Source: Bacteroidales bacterium | GTDB lineage: Bacteria; Bacteroidota; Bacteroidia; Bacteroidales; P3 | NCBI GenBank assembly: GCA_017960475.1 | Contig: JAGCZH010000016.1 | Coordinates: 62,001-126,000, forward strand | Direction: 5' to 3' | Length of the DNA: 64,000 bases | Shown here: positions 26,892-36,352 of the stretch, one piece after another | How positions within the stretch are numbered: position 1 is the first letter of the stretch | Layout: the number at the start of each line of letters is the position of its first letter | The notes under the pieces: model-generated | The model's input: only the letters and a program-made list of their open reading frames with translations | Database searches by the model: none | Told to the model about the DNA's origin: nothing | Position numbers and translations under genes: made by a program

Positions 26892-26920
26892 ACAATCCCT
26901 TGTATAGAGCAAGGGATTGT
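26892..26920. terminator. Hairpin between the aminotransferase gene and cutC
   Basis: An 11-bp perfect stem ACAATCCCTTG (26892-26902) with CAAGGGATTGT (26910-26920) and a 7-base loop. The best T-tract is on the plus side; on the minus strand, where the aminotransferase ends at 26949, the tail is AT-rich rather than pure T. Probably the terminator of that gene. Confidence 0.7.
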
Positions 26921-26948
26921 TTGTTTTTTTGTGGAAATGCAGGAGTAA

Positions 26949-28151
26949 CTATTGAAGTTTCAATAGAGCCTCTTTTATTCGTTTAATAGCTTCTACCAAA
27001 AGGTCTTCGCTGGTAGCATAACTCAAGCGAATGCAGCTGTCGTCACCGAAGGCCGAGCCCATAACAGTGGCAACATTGGCTTCGTTAAGAAGGTAAAAGG
27101 CCATGTCAGTGCTGTTTTCTATCTTTTTTCCATTATAGCTCTTGCCGTAGTATGAGCTCACCTCAGGGAAGAAATAGAATGCGCCTTGAGGTAGACGGAC
27201 TTTAAGTCCAGGAATGTCGCATAGAAGTTTGTAAACCATGTCGCGACGTTTCTGGAAGATATTGCGCATGTTGATGATGTCTTCACTTGTTGCAGGATCC
27301 ATAAGCATGGCACATACTGTGGCTTTTTGGGCGATGCTGCATGTGGCGGAAGTCACCTGTCCTTGTAGTTTGTTGGCAGCTTTGGCGATGACGGTGGGAG
27401 CGGCTATGAAGCCGATACGCCATCCAGTCATAGCGAATCCCTTGGCAACACCATTTACGGTGATGACGCGGTCTTTAACCTCTGGGAACTGGGCTATGCT
27501 CTCGTGCTTGCCAACAAAGTTTATGTGCTCGTATATTTCATCAGCCATAACGAAGAGATTCTCATGTTTGGCGACAACTTCAGCAATACCTTTGAGTTCT
27601 TCTTTGGTGTACAGCATACCGGTAGGGTTGCTTGGCGAGGAGAACATGATGAGTTTTGTGCGAGGAGTTATTGCAGCCTCAAGTTGTTCGGGGGTAACTT
27701 TGAAATCATTCTCAAGTTTTGTTTTGAGAAATACGCATTTGCCTTCGGCGAGGCGTACAAACTCTTTGTAACTAACCCAATAAGGGGTGGGAATGATGAC
27801 CTCGTCGCCTGGGTTGATGAGACATTGCACAACTTGATATAGGCTCTGTTTAGCGCCAGTGCTGACCACGATTTGCTCTGGTTTGTACTCCAAATTGTTG
27901 TCGCGGCGGAATTTCTCGCAAATGGCTTCACGCAAATCAGGATAACCAGGTACAGGGGGATAGTGGGTGAAGTTGTCGTCAATGGCTTTTTTAGCGGCCT
28001 CCTTGACGATTTCGGGAGTGTTGAAATCCGGTTCACCAATACTTAGACTGATGACGTCTTTACCTTGAGCTTTGAGTTCGCGGGCTTTTGCTGTCATGGC
28101 CAGGGTCTCCGACTCGGCCATATTAAGTATTCTCTGTGATAAAATCTCCAT
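26949..28151 (-). CDS. aspC: Class I aminotransferase, aspartate aminotransferase type
   Basis: A 400-residue fold-type I PLP enzyme of the AAT-Ib group. Motifs: LSIGEPDFNTPEIVKEAA, HYPPVPGYPDLREAI, VSTGAKQSLYQV, SNPTGMLYTKEE, VMADEIYEHI, the PLP Lys in NGVAKGFAMTGWRIGF, and CIRLSYA with the substrate-carboxylate Arg. It most likely transfers amino groups between aspartate and 2-oxoglutarate; prephenate or alanine activity cannot be excluded. A TACTTTTG box at 28268-28275 (minus strand) is a likely promoter. Confidence 0.92.
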   Translation of the reverse strand: MEILSQRILNMAESETLAMTAKARELKAQGKDVISLSIGEPDFNTPEIVKEAAKKAIDDNFTHYPPVPGYPDLREAICEKFRRDNNLEYKPEQIVVSTGAKQSLYQVVQCLINPGDEVIIPTPYWVSYKEFVRLAEGKCVFLKTKLENDFKVTPEQLEAAITPRTKLIMFSSPSNPTGMLYTKEELKGIAEVVAKHENLFVMADEIYEHINFVGKHESIAQFPEVKDRVITVNGVAKGFAMTGWRIGFIAAPTVIAKAANKLQGQVTSATCSIAQKATVCAMLMDPATSEDIINMRNIFQKRRDMVYKLLCDIPGLKVRLPQGAFYFFPEVSSYYGKSYNGKKIENSTDMAFYLLNEANVATVMGSAFGDDSCIRLSYATSEDLLVEAIKRIKEALLKLQ

Positions 28152-28522
28152 GATATCTTATTGTTTAGATGGTTGCATTACATAATTTTCACTAAGAGTA
28201 ATAACCTGCTTCTTATTGTCGAAACATGACTATTAGTTAAGTAGTTATAATAGCGAAAAAGGAATTGCAAAAGTACGAAATTATTTTTGATTTTTATACT
28301 AATAAGCTGTAAGTTGCCACAAATCACTGAATACCAATCTGTTTATATTGTTTTGCCAATAAAGAGAAAAGAGTAATCTATTTTATAGTAAATGAATGAT
28401 TTGTATTTAACCATTAGAAATTCTTTGTTGGGTGGGTGAAAAAACAAAAAAATTGTGTATATTTGTAATTCTCAAAAAAGAAACAATAAACAATATTATA
28501 AATAATCAAATAATTGATAATT
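28152..28522. promoter_or_regulatory. Divergent promoter region between the aminotransferase gene and recA
   Basis: 371 bp without a gene. It carries a minus-strand TACTTTTG at 28268-28275 for the aminotransferase and a plus-strand TATATTTG at 28458-28465 about 58 bp before the recA start. I see no obvious LexA-type palindrome near recA. Confidence 0.55.
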
Positions 28523-29554
28523 ATGGCAAAAGAACAGAACGAAGCAGAAGCAACGAAACTTGAGAAATTGAAAATTCTTCAAAGTACTCTTGACAAGATA
28601 GAGAAGAGCTATGGCAAGGGTTCTATTATGAAACTCGGTGACAGACCTGACGAGACTTATGATGCTATTTCGACAGGCTCTATCAGCCTTGATAACGCCT
28701 TGGGTATTGGAGGTTTTCCAAAGGGTAGAATAATTGAAATATATGGACCTGAATCATCGGGAAAGACAACTTTGGCAATTCATGCTATCGCAGAAAGCCA
28801 GAAGAAAGGTGGCATTGCTGCTTTTATCGATGCAGAGCATGCTTTCGACCCTGTTTATGCTCGCAAACTCGGTGTGGATATTGACAATCTACTTGTCTCT
28901 CAGCCCGATAATGGTGAACAAGCGTTGGAAATCGCTGACAATCTCATACGTTCCGGTGCCATAGATATCATTGTCATTGACTCTGTCGCCGCTTTGACCC
29001 CCAAGGCAGAGATTGATGGCGAGATGGGCGATTCGAAGGTTGGTCTTCATGCCCGTCTTATGTCGCAAGCACTTCGCAAAATGACCTCGACTATCAGTAA
29101 GACAGGCTGCTGCTGCATTTTTATCAACCAATTGCGTGAGAAAATTGGCGTTATGTTTGGCAATCCAGAGACAACAACAGGTGGAAATGCTCTAAAATTT
29201 TACGCCTCAGTACGTCTCGACATTCGTCGTATCCAAGCCATAAAAGATGGCGATCAGAATATTGGCAACCGTGTCAAAGTCAAAGTCGTGAAGAACAAAG
29301 TGGCCCCTCCTTTCCGTGTTTGTGAGTTTGATCTCATGTTTGGCGAAGGTATTTCCAAGACTGGCGAAATCATTGATTTGGGAGTTGAGACAGGCATTGT
29401 AAAGAAAAGTGGCTCATGGTTTAGTTATGGTGACAGCAAATTGGCGCAAGGGCGTGAGGGTGTCAAGGCCCTTCTGCGTGACAATCCGGAACTATGTGAC
29501 GAGCTTGAGCAGCAGATCCGCCTTGCTCTTCATGAACAGCAGGCAGAGAATTAA
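28523..29554 (+). CDS. recA: Recombinase A
   Basis: I start at ATG 28523 ([17 protein letters not shown]); the in-frame TTG three codons earlier is unlikely. A 343-residue RecA with [13 protein letters not shown], Walker [54 protein letters not shown] and the usual [11 protein letters not shown]. It forms filaments on single-stranded DNA for homologous recombination and any SOS response. The Rel gene follows after 12 bp. Confidence 0.98.
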   Translation: MAKEQNEAEATKLEKLKILQSTLDKIEKSYGKGSIMKLGDRPDETYDAISTGSISLDNALGIGGFPKGRIIEIYGPESSGKTTLAIHAIAESQKKGGIAAFIDAEHAFDPVYARKLGVDIDNLLVSQPDNGEQALEIADNLIRSGAIDIIVIDSVAALTPKAEIDGEMGDSKVGLHARLMSQALRKMTSTISKTGCCCIFINQLREKIGVMFGNPETTTGGNALKFYASVRLDIRRIQAIKDGDQNIGNRVKVKVVKNKVAPPFRVCEFDLMFGEGISKTGEIIDLGVETGIVKKSGSWFSYGDSKLAQGREGVKALLRDNPELCDELEQQIRLALHEQQAEN

Positions 29555-29566
29555 TACTCTCGGTTT

Positions 29567-31837
29567 ATGAAAGAAGAATCAGAGGATGCTCTGGTATTGC
29601 AAAAGTATGACGAACTAATCGCAGCTTGTCGCGCTAACCATCCACTCACAGAAGAAGAAGAAAAGCAGATATTCAGTGCCTTCAATATAGCACGTACTGA
29701 ACATGCTGACACCCGCCGTAAATCGGGCGAGCTCTATATTTTCCACCCTCTTGCAGTGGCTCTCATCGCTGTCAAAGAGGTGGGATTGGGTACTATAGCC
29801 GCGGTATGTGCTCTGTTGCATGACGTGGTAGAAGACACCGATTTCACTCTAGACAGCATTCGCGCTATTTTCGGCGATCGTGTCGCTCGAATCGTTGATG
29901 GTGTTACCAAAATTGACAAAGCATCGATGATTGCAGAGCAAAACGAGGACTTTTCTTCACAAGCCGAAAATTATCGCAAAATTCTTCTGGCGATGTGCGA
30001 CGATGCATATGTCATATTCCTCAAACTGTGTGACAGACTGCATAATATGCGTACTCTTGGCTCTATGAAAGACACCAAGAAGCTTGCTATTTCATCAGAA
30101 ACGCAATATCTTTATATCCCTCTGGCTCACCGTCTAGGTCTTTATGGTATTAAGACAGAGCTAGACGACTTGGTTATGCAGTATACCAATCCCGACAAAT
30201 ATGCTGAAATAGCCCAAAAAATAAGAGAAACTATTGGTACAGAGAGAAAACTAAAGACTTGTTTTACAGCCCCTATTCGTAAGATGCTCGATGAGAACGG
30301 CTTCCACTATACCATTAAGACACGTGTCAAGTCGGTCTATTCTTGCTGGAAAAAAATGCAGAACAAAGGCGTTTCATTCGATGAAATCTTCGATCTATAC
30401 GCCATGCGAATAATTTTGGATTTGCCGCAGATTCAGGGCCTGTCTGAAACAGAGGCGCATAAAATAGAGGCGGAAGAGTGTTTTAGAGTATACACTCTTA
30501 TCACCAACACATTCCCTCCTCAGCCTTCGCGCCTCCGCGACTGGATTCGCTCGCCAAAAAACAATGGTTATGAGTCGTTACATATCACCGTAATGTCGCC
30601 CATTGGCCGTTGGGTGGAGGTTCAGATACGTACCACGCGTATGGACCGTATCGCGGAAAAGGGTATGGCCGCGCATTTTCTTTACAAAGAAGCCCATCCT
30701 GATGAGCCTGTCAAGCAAAGCCCTGTCGAGGAGTGGCTCCAACAAATCCGCACCTCGTTGGAGAATCCTAACAAAAACGCTCTTGATCTCGTCGAGGAAT
30801 TCAAAGAAAACCTTTATACCAAGGAAATATACATTTTCACTCCCAAAGGGGAAACTATTAAATTGCCTTCGCGTAGCACTGTTCTGGACTTTGCTTACGC
30901 TATTCATACAGAACTTGGCGATCATTGTATAGGAGCAAAGGTTAACGCACGTGTAGTTCCCATAGGATATCGGTTGCATAGTGGTGAGCAGGTGCAGATA
31001 CTCACATCACAAAAAACCAAACCTTCAGAGGATTGGCTTCAAGAGGTGCAAACATCTCGTGCCAAGGAACATATAAAAGACTCTATTCGTAATCAAAAGA
31101 AAAACCATCGTGATGATGGAGAACAGAAACTGAGGGCTTTTTTGAAAAAGTCTAAACTGCGTTTCTCTAACGACCGTGTAGCCCGACTTAAACTGTATTT
31201 TAACAGCGATAGTGATATTGACCTTTTTTATCGTATTTCCACTGGTCAGATAACGGAAGATGCTATGAGTCAGTGCTTCCATCTTTCGTCACAAGCTCCT
31301 GAGTTCTTGTTCTTAAATAAGGAACAATCCCTTTTTCATAATATTAGTGGAAATGATATTAATGAGCGAGAATCAAGTGGCAAAATCCATACCACTTCAG
31401 CATTCCTAACCGATAGTGATTACGAAAATCTTGAGGCTCAGCCAGCTCCATGCTGCAAACCCATTCAGGGTGACAGAGTGATAGGCATTGTTACCGATGG
31501 CAAAATCATGGTTCATCGAACGAACTGCCCCAATGCAATACATGAGATGTCGACCCATGAGGATAGGATTGTCCGTACACGATGGCGTCCAGGTGAGAAG
31601 ATTGCGTTCCTTACAGGTGTTAAGATCACAGCAATAGACCGCAAGGGATTATTGCAGGACATTACCCGTATTATTAGTGACGAGATGGATCTCAATATGC
31701 GTGCTATAACCATTGAGGCCTCTGAGGGTGTCGGTAGGGGGTTGATTATGCTTTATGTCCATAATCTCAGCGACCTGGATACCCTTATGGAACGACTTCG
31801 CGCCCTCGATAGTGTAGAGCAAGTACAACGTGTGTAA
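29567..31837 (+). CDS. rel: RelA/SpoT homologue, bifunctional (p)ppGpp synthetase/hydrolase
   Basis: A 756-residue stringent-response enzyme. The HD hydrolase domain is intact (HPLAVALIAVK, HDVVED at 85-90). The synthetase domain has YSCWKKMQNKG, RLRDWIRSPKNNGYESLH and VQIRTTRMDRIAEKGMAAH. A TGS domain follows (IYIFTPKGETIKLPSRSTVLDFAYAIH), and an ACT domain ends the protein. It lies 12 bp after recA and probably shares its transcript. It ends 6 bp from the convergent hdrA-like gene. Confidence 0.95.
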   Translation: MKEESEDALVLQKYDELIAACRANHPLTEEEEKQIFSAFNIARTEHADTRRKSGELYIFHPLAVALIAVKEVGLGTIAAVCALLHDVVEDTDFTLDSIRAIFGDRVARIVDGVTKIDKASMIAEQNEDFSSQAENYRKILLAMCDDAYVIFLKLCDRLHNMRTLGSMKDTKKLAISSETQYLYIPLAHRLGLYGIKTELDDLVMQYTNPDKYAEIAQKIRETIGTERKLKTCFTAPIRKMLDENGFHYTIKTRVKSVYSCWKKMQNKGVSFDEIFDLYAMRIILDLPQIQGLSETEAHKIEAEECFRVYTLITNTFPPQPSRLRDWIRSPKNNGYESLHITVMSPIGRWVEVQIRTTRMDRIAEKGMAAHFLYKEAHPDEPVKQSPVEEWLQQIRTSLENPNKNALDLVEEFKENLYTKEIYIFTPKGETIKLPSRSTVLDFAYAIHTELGDHCIGAKVNARVVPIGYRLHSGEQVQILTSQKTKPSEDWLQEVQTSRAKEHIKDSIRNQKKNHRDDGEQKLRAFLKKSKLRFSNDRVARLKLYFNSDSDIDLFYRISTGQITEDAMSQCFHLSSQAPEFLFLNKEQSLFHNISGNDINERESSGKIHTTSAFLTDSDYENLEAQPAPCCKPIQGDRVIGIVTDGKIMVHRTNCPNAIHEMSTHEDRIVRTRWRPGEKIAFLTGVKITAIDRKGLLQDITRIISDEMDLNMRAITIEASEGVGRGLIMLYVHNLSDLDTLMERLRALDSVEQVQRV

Positions 31838-31843
31838 ATCCGA

Positions 31844-32857
31844 CTATTTTATATTTTCGAGTATAGCCAGAGCCGCCGAACGGCCGTCGTTTACGACATC
31901 GTTTATTGACATAGGCCTTTTACATGCTCCGCATACGAAGAGGCCGGGTTGAGAAGATGTGCAGTCATTAATGTGTGGGTCTATGGTTTGAGCGAAACCG
32001 TAGTCGCCACATATACCTGCCGCTTTGGCCAAACAGCGGGTTCCTTCAGAGGCCTCCATCCCGACCATCAGCACTAAAAGGTCGGTTGTCATCTTCAGTG
32101 GCAGGCCCATGAGAGTGTCTTCGGCCTTGATCTGCACTTTCCCATCGAATGTGCCAGAAGCTTCAGAAATACGACCGCGGACAAAGCGAACGCCGTATTC
32201 TTGCTGTGACTCGCGGTACATTTCTTCGAAATGCTGTCCCCACATTCTAAGGTCCATATAGAAAATGTATGCTTCAGCATCTGGAATCTGGCGTTTTACC
32301 TCTATAGCCTGTTTCACAGCAGTGACACAGCATACTTTGGAACAATAATGATTGCCTGATTTTTCATCGCGAGAGCCAACACATTGCAAGAAAACTATAC
32401 GTTTGGGTTTCTCGCCTATAGAATTCAGAATCTGATTATAACGAATCATTTTCTCCATCTCTAGCGATGTAACGACACCATTGTAAATACCATAACCTAA
32501 CTCCTCTTTGCGGTGTGCGTCGAAAGGAGTGTAGCCTGTGGCCAAAAGAACCATGTCAGAATAGTGACTGGTATTTTTGTTATCGATGAGTTTCCATCCT
32601 CTTTCGCCTTCTCGTTCAAGTCCAACTATTTCGGTGTCATAATGTTGAACAATGTTCTGGTTAAGAAGTTTTTTATTCATAAGCTCTGCAACATCTGAGG
32701 CTGCTGCGAAGTTTGGAAACAAAAAGGCTTTGTCTGTAATATTTTTGAGAGGTGATGAGGATTTTTCGAATATATTAACGGTTAATCCTTGTTTGGCCAA
32801 AACCGAAGCTGCTTCGATACCAGCAGGACCAGCACCTATGATGGATATTGTTTTCAT
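31844..32857 (-). CDS. HdrA-like FAD/iron-sulfur oxidoreductase
   Basis: I start at ATG 32855-32857 (MKTISIIGAGPAGIEAA); an upstream in-frame ATG at 32911 adds a basic tail unlike the family. The 337-residue product resembles the flavin core of heterodisulfide reductase subunit A. It has an N-terminal FAD motif, VFLQCVGSRDEKSGNHYCSKVCC (the HdrA Cys cluster), YFIYMDLRMWG-like YIFYMDLRMWGQHFEEMYR, and a C-terminal FVCGACKRPMSINDVVNDG. It is much shorter than methanogen HdrA and lacks the extra ferredoxin domains. It is the last gene of the VOC-Hdr operon. Confidence 0.9.
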   Translation of the reverse strand: MKTISIIGAGPAGIEAASVLAKQGLTVNIFEKSSSPLKNITDKAFLFPNFAAASDVAELMNKKLLNQNIVQHYDTEIVGLEREGERGWKLIDNKNTSHYSDMVLLATGYTPFDAHRKEELGYGIYNGVVTSLEMEKMIRYNQILNSIGEKPKRIVFLQCVGSRDEKSGNHYCSKVCCVTAVKQAIEVKRQIPDAEAYIFYMDLRMWGQHFEEMYRESQQEYGVRFVRGRISEASGTFDGKVQIKAEDTLMGLPLKMTTDLLVLMVGMEASEGTRCLAKAAGICGDYGFAQTIDPHINDCTSSQPGLFVCGACKRPMSINDVVNDGRSAALAILENIK

Positions 32858-32955
32858 TTCTTTTTTTTGTTTCTGACGTTGGATTAATAAGCGTGTATAT
32901 TTATTATCCAACTATTTTATTAATAATAATCACTTTGATTTCCAGGACGATTCTA

Positions 32956-34014
32956 CTATTCTTGTCGCAAGCAGTCGGGACGATTGGGACGTTGGATAAG
33001 GCGACCTGATTTGCCTTGGTATTTTTCGTCGGGATTGTAGGCTATACCTATTTTGTTGAACAAAGGTTCACTTTGGACTTGGTGGAGTTGGAATCCCAGT
33101 TCCCAAGGATCGTAACCCAACAGGAGTCCTGTTAGTTCCTCATATGTGAGTACGGGAATGCCAAAGCCTTCTTTGTCGTAAGTCTTATGTTCCATCTCTG
33201 CTATCGTATACTGCCATTTGTCGAGAAACATACAACAACCAGGGCAGTTAGTAAGTATGAAATCCGGTTCATAGGGCTCCATGGATTGGAATTTTTTCTT
33301 TGTGTTGGCTATTGAATAACCGCGGTTCTCTTGTACAAGATATTGGCGGAATCCAAAGCCGCAGCAATGACGTCTTTCTGGATAGTCTATCACTTCACCG
33401 CCCCATGCCTCTATCATGCCTGCCAGAACATAGGGGAACTCAGCTTTGCCAATGCCTCGTTCAGGAAAAATTTTTGCATAGTGGCATCCTATGTGTTCCA
33501 CAACACGCAGAGGTTTACCTGTAAAACGGTTGATGAGCTGATATTTCATCTTTGGTTTGAGGTCGAAACGGAATTTGTAAATCACATCTGAGGGGTGTGC
33601 CAGGTTCTTAGGCGCTTGAAATTCACGCTTTGTTGCCTCCCATAGGTATTGACGTGTCTTGGCAAGGAGTTCGGGATCTTTTTCCCATTTTTCCATGACT
33701 TCAGAAAACACTCCGAATGATGTGACACAGGAGGGCACATAATTTTCGTACCCACATTCTGTCATCAGAGAGAAAAGTCGCGCTACGACAGTCATTGTTG
33801 TATCCAAAGGCACCACATCGCTGTGGTAACCAATGCCGGTGCAGGTGTGTTGGTGCGGGTTGTCGCAGATGTCCTTACCCAGCTCATTGCGCAGAATGCG
33901 AAGGAATGCTGCTTCTGAGCCAGGGAAGAAAGTCTGGCGTATGCAGCTCCGTTCGTAAAAATAATGATCGTCGGCTATCTCTTTCTGATATTCGTTCCAA
34001 TAGCGTTTTTGCAT
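32956..34014 (-). CDS. HdrB-like CCG-domain protein
   Basis: A 352-residue protein of the heterodisulfide reductase subunit B type. The C-terminal CCG unit is complete: Cys177 (EHIGCHYAK), Cys217-218 (RRHCCGFGF) and Cys257/260 (NCPGCC). The N-terminal half has Cys24, 50, 58, 87 and 96, but the expected CC pair reads TCTG, so it may bind a modified or no cluster. HdrB normally carries the noncubane clusters that reduce a disulfide. The substrate in Bacteroidota is unknown. Confidence 0.88.
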   Translation of the reverse strand: MQKRYWNEYQKEIADDHYFYERSCIRQTFFPGSEAAFLRILRNELGKDICDNPHQHTCTGIGYHSDVVPLDTTMTVVARLFSLMTECGYENYVPSCVTSFGVFSEVMEKWEKDPELLAKTRQYLWEATKREFQAPKNLAHPSDVIYKFRFDLKPKMKYQLINRFTGKPLRVVEHIGCHYAKIFPERGIGKAEFPYVLAGMIEAWGGEVIDYPERRHCCGFGFRQYLVQENRGYSIANTKKKFQSMEPYEPDFILTNCPGCCMFLDKWQYTIAEMEHKTYDKEGFGIPVLTYEELTGLLLGYDPWELGFQLHQVQSEPLFNKIGIAYNPDEKYQGKSGRLIQRPNRPDCLRQE

Positions 34015-34097
34015 ATTAAAATAGGGTAAAAATAATATATTTTATTTGGTTTTGTCAAGAGGTTGACTAATTGTTATTCGAGATGAAGTAATTAATT

Positions 34098-35909
34098 TTA
34101 TTGATTGTCTGCCAAGATGTTCGCTGCCACGATTTCGGCAATATCTTTCACGGGTACAGTCTCGGCGCGTTGGAATGCTTTTTTGCACATGGGGCATGCT
34201 GTGGCAATGGTGTCAGGATTTGGAGCAAGCAAGTTGTCTCGTGAAGCGTTGCGAATCTTGGTTTGTTGTTCTATGTCGAGGAGCAGATTACCAAGGTTGA
34301 AACCACAGCAGAGGCTGTGTTCGCGCTCTTCTTTGGTTTTTAATAATGTACTAGTGGCTTTGAGTATGTTGCGTGGTTGATCGTATATGCCGCACCCTCT
34401 ACCCAATTCGCAGGGATCGTGATATACCACACGTTTGTCGTCATGGCGGAGTTTCAGTTTTCCGCTTTCTATCAGCATGTTTATATATTCGGTGTGATGT
34501 AGAACAGGAATGGATAGTTTGTACTCCTTTTTGAACGATTGGTAACATATCGGGCATGAGGTGACCAGCATTGTCGCCTTACTGTTGACAATCATTTCAG
34601 TATTTTTTCTCCTCAATTCAAAAGCCTGGTGTTCGAAGCCTTGTTGCAGCAGAGGACGTCCGCAACAGATGGTGTCTTCTTTGTCCATGTACCAGTATTT
34701 TTGACCTACAGCGTCAAAGATGGTTTCCATTGCTGAGGTGATACCTGGTGTAAGATGGGACATACAACCACCAAAATATGCTATTCTACCTATGGCGTTG
34801 AATGGTTGTACGTTACGAAGATATCCATAGGTACCCTGTTCGTCGAAAGCCACTTTATTCTTGATTCTTACCTGGCGACGTATTATAGATAGGTTTATAT
34901 TGACAGGGCAGTCAGCCACGCAGCGATCGCACATAAGGCAGTTTTCTGCTATAGACTCTGCATTGCGTTGTAACTCAAGGTTTCGTACCGACTGAAGCAT
35001 ATATACACCTTGCATGTTGACAATGCCAAGTTCTTTGTTCATCGGACATCCGTCAATGCATATTCCGCAACGAGAGCAGGCGCTAAGCTCGAACATGGTG
35101 TATCCGGTTTTTTTGTCATTGTCACGCACTCCGAGCTGGCGGAAATATATTAGGAATATCTCTGTAAAGATATGCATGTAGCGCGAGAAAGGCATAAGGC
35201 AGAAGAAGGTGCCTAGGGCAATACTATAGAGTAGCCAACAACTATATTCGAATGCAGGGTCAGCAAGTCCAATGTTTTTTATAAGGTCTCCTAGTGCTTT
35301 AGTCAAGAAACCCCCATTACCGTTAATGGCCGATGTGGCGCCTTCGGAAAGCAGTCGCATGGGGAAGATACACCACAATGCCAGTTTGGCCACACGGTCC
35401 ATGATTGTGTGGCGGGTTGTGCGTTTCATGCCCAAAGGGCGAGACCATACTTTTTTGAACATAGCCAATGTTAAGCCACTTAACACATAGATAAGAAGGG
35501 CGTCCATAAGGTGGGCATAGAACATGGCTTTGGGGAATGCCACAGGGTTGCATTCCGGTTCAAAATAGTTGTAGAATATCGCTATCCAGAAAGGATGACC
35601 ATCAGGATAGGCTAGTTTGGCTTGAACGGCTCCAACAACTATCAGCAGAAACCATCCAAAAGCAAGGCTGCGGTGCATATAGCCCAGAATAACATTTTTC
35701 TTGGTTATACGCCAATGGAGCAGTCCTTCTCTGAAAGCTTCCCAAATGGCTGGCAGGAAACGCCAGGTCCATATGTTTTTGCGTATTGTGGCACGTTGCA
35801 GTTTGTTGAAACCTCGTATCCATCGCCAATATTTCCATACAGAAATGACTAGCAGAAAAAGCACTCCGGCGCAGAAGGGCAATACAAATATTGAAAAACT
35901 GTTACTCAT
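34098..35909 (-). CDS. Membrane-bound HdrD/DsrK-like iron-sulfur protein fused to a cytochrome-b-like domain
   Basis: A 603-residue protein. Residues 1-260 hold about five membrane segments (near 5-27, 80-102, 130-152, 175-195 and 222-258) with several His, resembling the NarI/HdrE-type cytochrome b. Two 4Fe-4S motifs follow (Cys278-288 and 324-334). Two complete CCG units come next: Cys382/415-416/452/455 and Cys500/534-535/572/575. This puts quinone-facing and disulfide-type chemistry in one chain, as in HdrDE or DsrMK. It starts 2 bp after the upstream ferredoxin gene. Confidence 0.9.
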   Translation of the reverse strand: MSNSFSIFVLPFCAGVLFLLVISVWKYWRWIRGFNKLQRATIRKNIWTWRFLPAIWEAFREGLLHWRITKKNVILGYMHRSLAFGWFLLIVVGAVQAKLAYPDGHPFWIAIFYNYFEPECNPVAFPKAMFYAHLMDALLIYVLSGLTLAMFKKVWSRPLGMKRTTRHTIMDRVAKLALWCIFPMRLLSEGATSAINGNGGFLTKALGDLIKNIGLADPAFEYSCWLLYSIALGTFFCLMPFSRYMHIFTEIFLIYFRQLGVRDNDKKTGYTMFELSACSRCGICIDGCPMNKELGIVNMQGVYMLQSVRNLELQRNAESIAENCLMCDRCVADCPVNINLSIIRRQVRIKNKVAFDEQGTYGYLRNVQPFNAIGRIAYFGGCMSHLTPGITSAMETIFDAVGQKYWYMDKEDTICCGRPLLQQGFEHQAFELRRKNTEMIVNSKATMLVTSCPICYQSFKKEYKLSIPVLHHTEYINMLIESGKLKLRHDDKRVVYHDPCELGRGCGIYDQPRNILKATSTLLKTKEEREHSLCCGFNLGNLLLDIEQQTKIRNASRDNLLAPNPDTIATACPMCKKAFQRAETVPVKDIAEIVAANILADNQ

Positions 35910-35911
35910 AG

Positions 35912-36304
35912 TTACTTATGTGATTCTTCATGTGATTCGGCTTTGATTTCTCGCTGAGGACGCCATGTGACAGGCTCTACATTGGCAAGAATACGTCGCA
36001 TGTTAACAATCAGCGAGCGGGTGTTGACTCCTCGAGGACATACTAGTAGACATTTGCCGCAAAGCATACATCTCTGCAGTTTCTCTTCAAGCCCGTTGTA
36101 TTGTCCTCGCTGAAAAGCGGTATGGATTCTCCTTATGTTGTAGTCGGTGAACCCTGCTGCGGTACATGCCGCTGTACAACCGCCACAACCAATGCATAGT
36201 TTGTACGAAGGCACCAATTCAAGCATTTTTTCGACTTTATCGGTCTTGATTTCGTCGAAGTTTATTTGCCGACCTTGAGAAATAGTAAAACCAAATTTGT
36301 TCAT
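35912..36304 (-). CDS. HdrC-like 2x[4Fe-4S] ferredoxin protein (short)
   Basis: A 130-residue protein with two cluster motifs, CIGCGGCTAACT (Cys37, 40, 43, 47) and CMLCGKCLLVCP (Cys79, 82, 85, 89), in the HdrC arrangement. It is the second HdrC-like gene of the operon, 48 bp after the first, and abuts the membrane HdrD-like gene by 2 bp, suggesting it docks on that subunit. The first motif ends CT rather than CP. Confidence 0.88.
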   Translation of the reverse strand: MNKFGFTISQGRQINFDEIKTDKVEKMLELVPSYKLCIGCGGCTAACTAAGFTDYNIRRIHTAFQRGQYNGLEEKLQRCMLCGKCLLVCPRGVNTRSLIVNMRRILANVEPVTWRPQREIKAESHEESHK

Positions 36305-36352
36305 TCTGTATTGTTCTATGTGAAGAGGTATAATAGTGAGGAGAAAACGTTG

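Noticed and set aside
28152-28522. LexA/SOS box before recA
   Set aside because: No clear LexA-type palindrome is visible; many Bacteroidota lack a classical LexA box.
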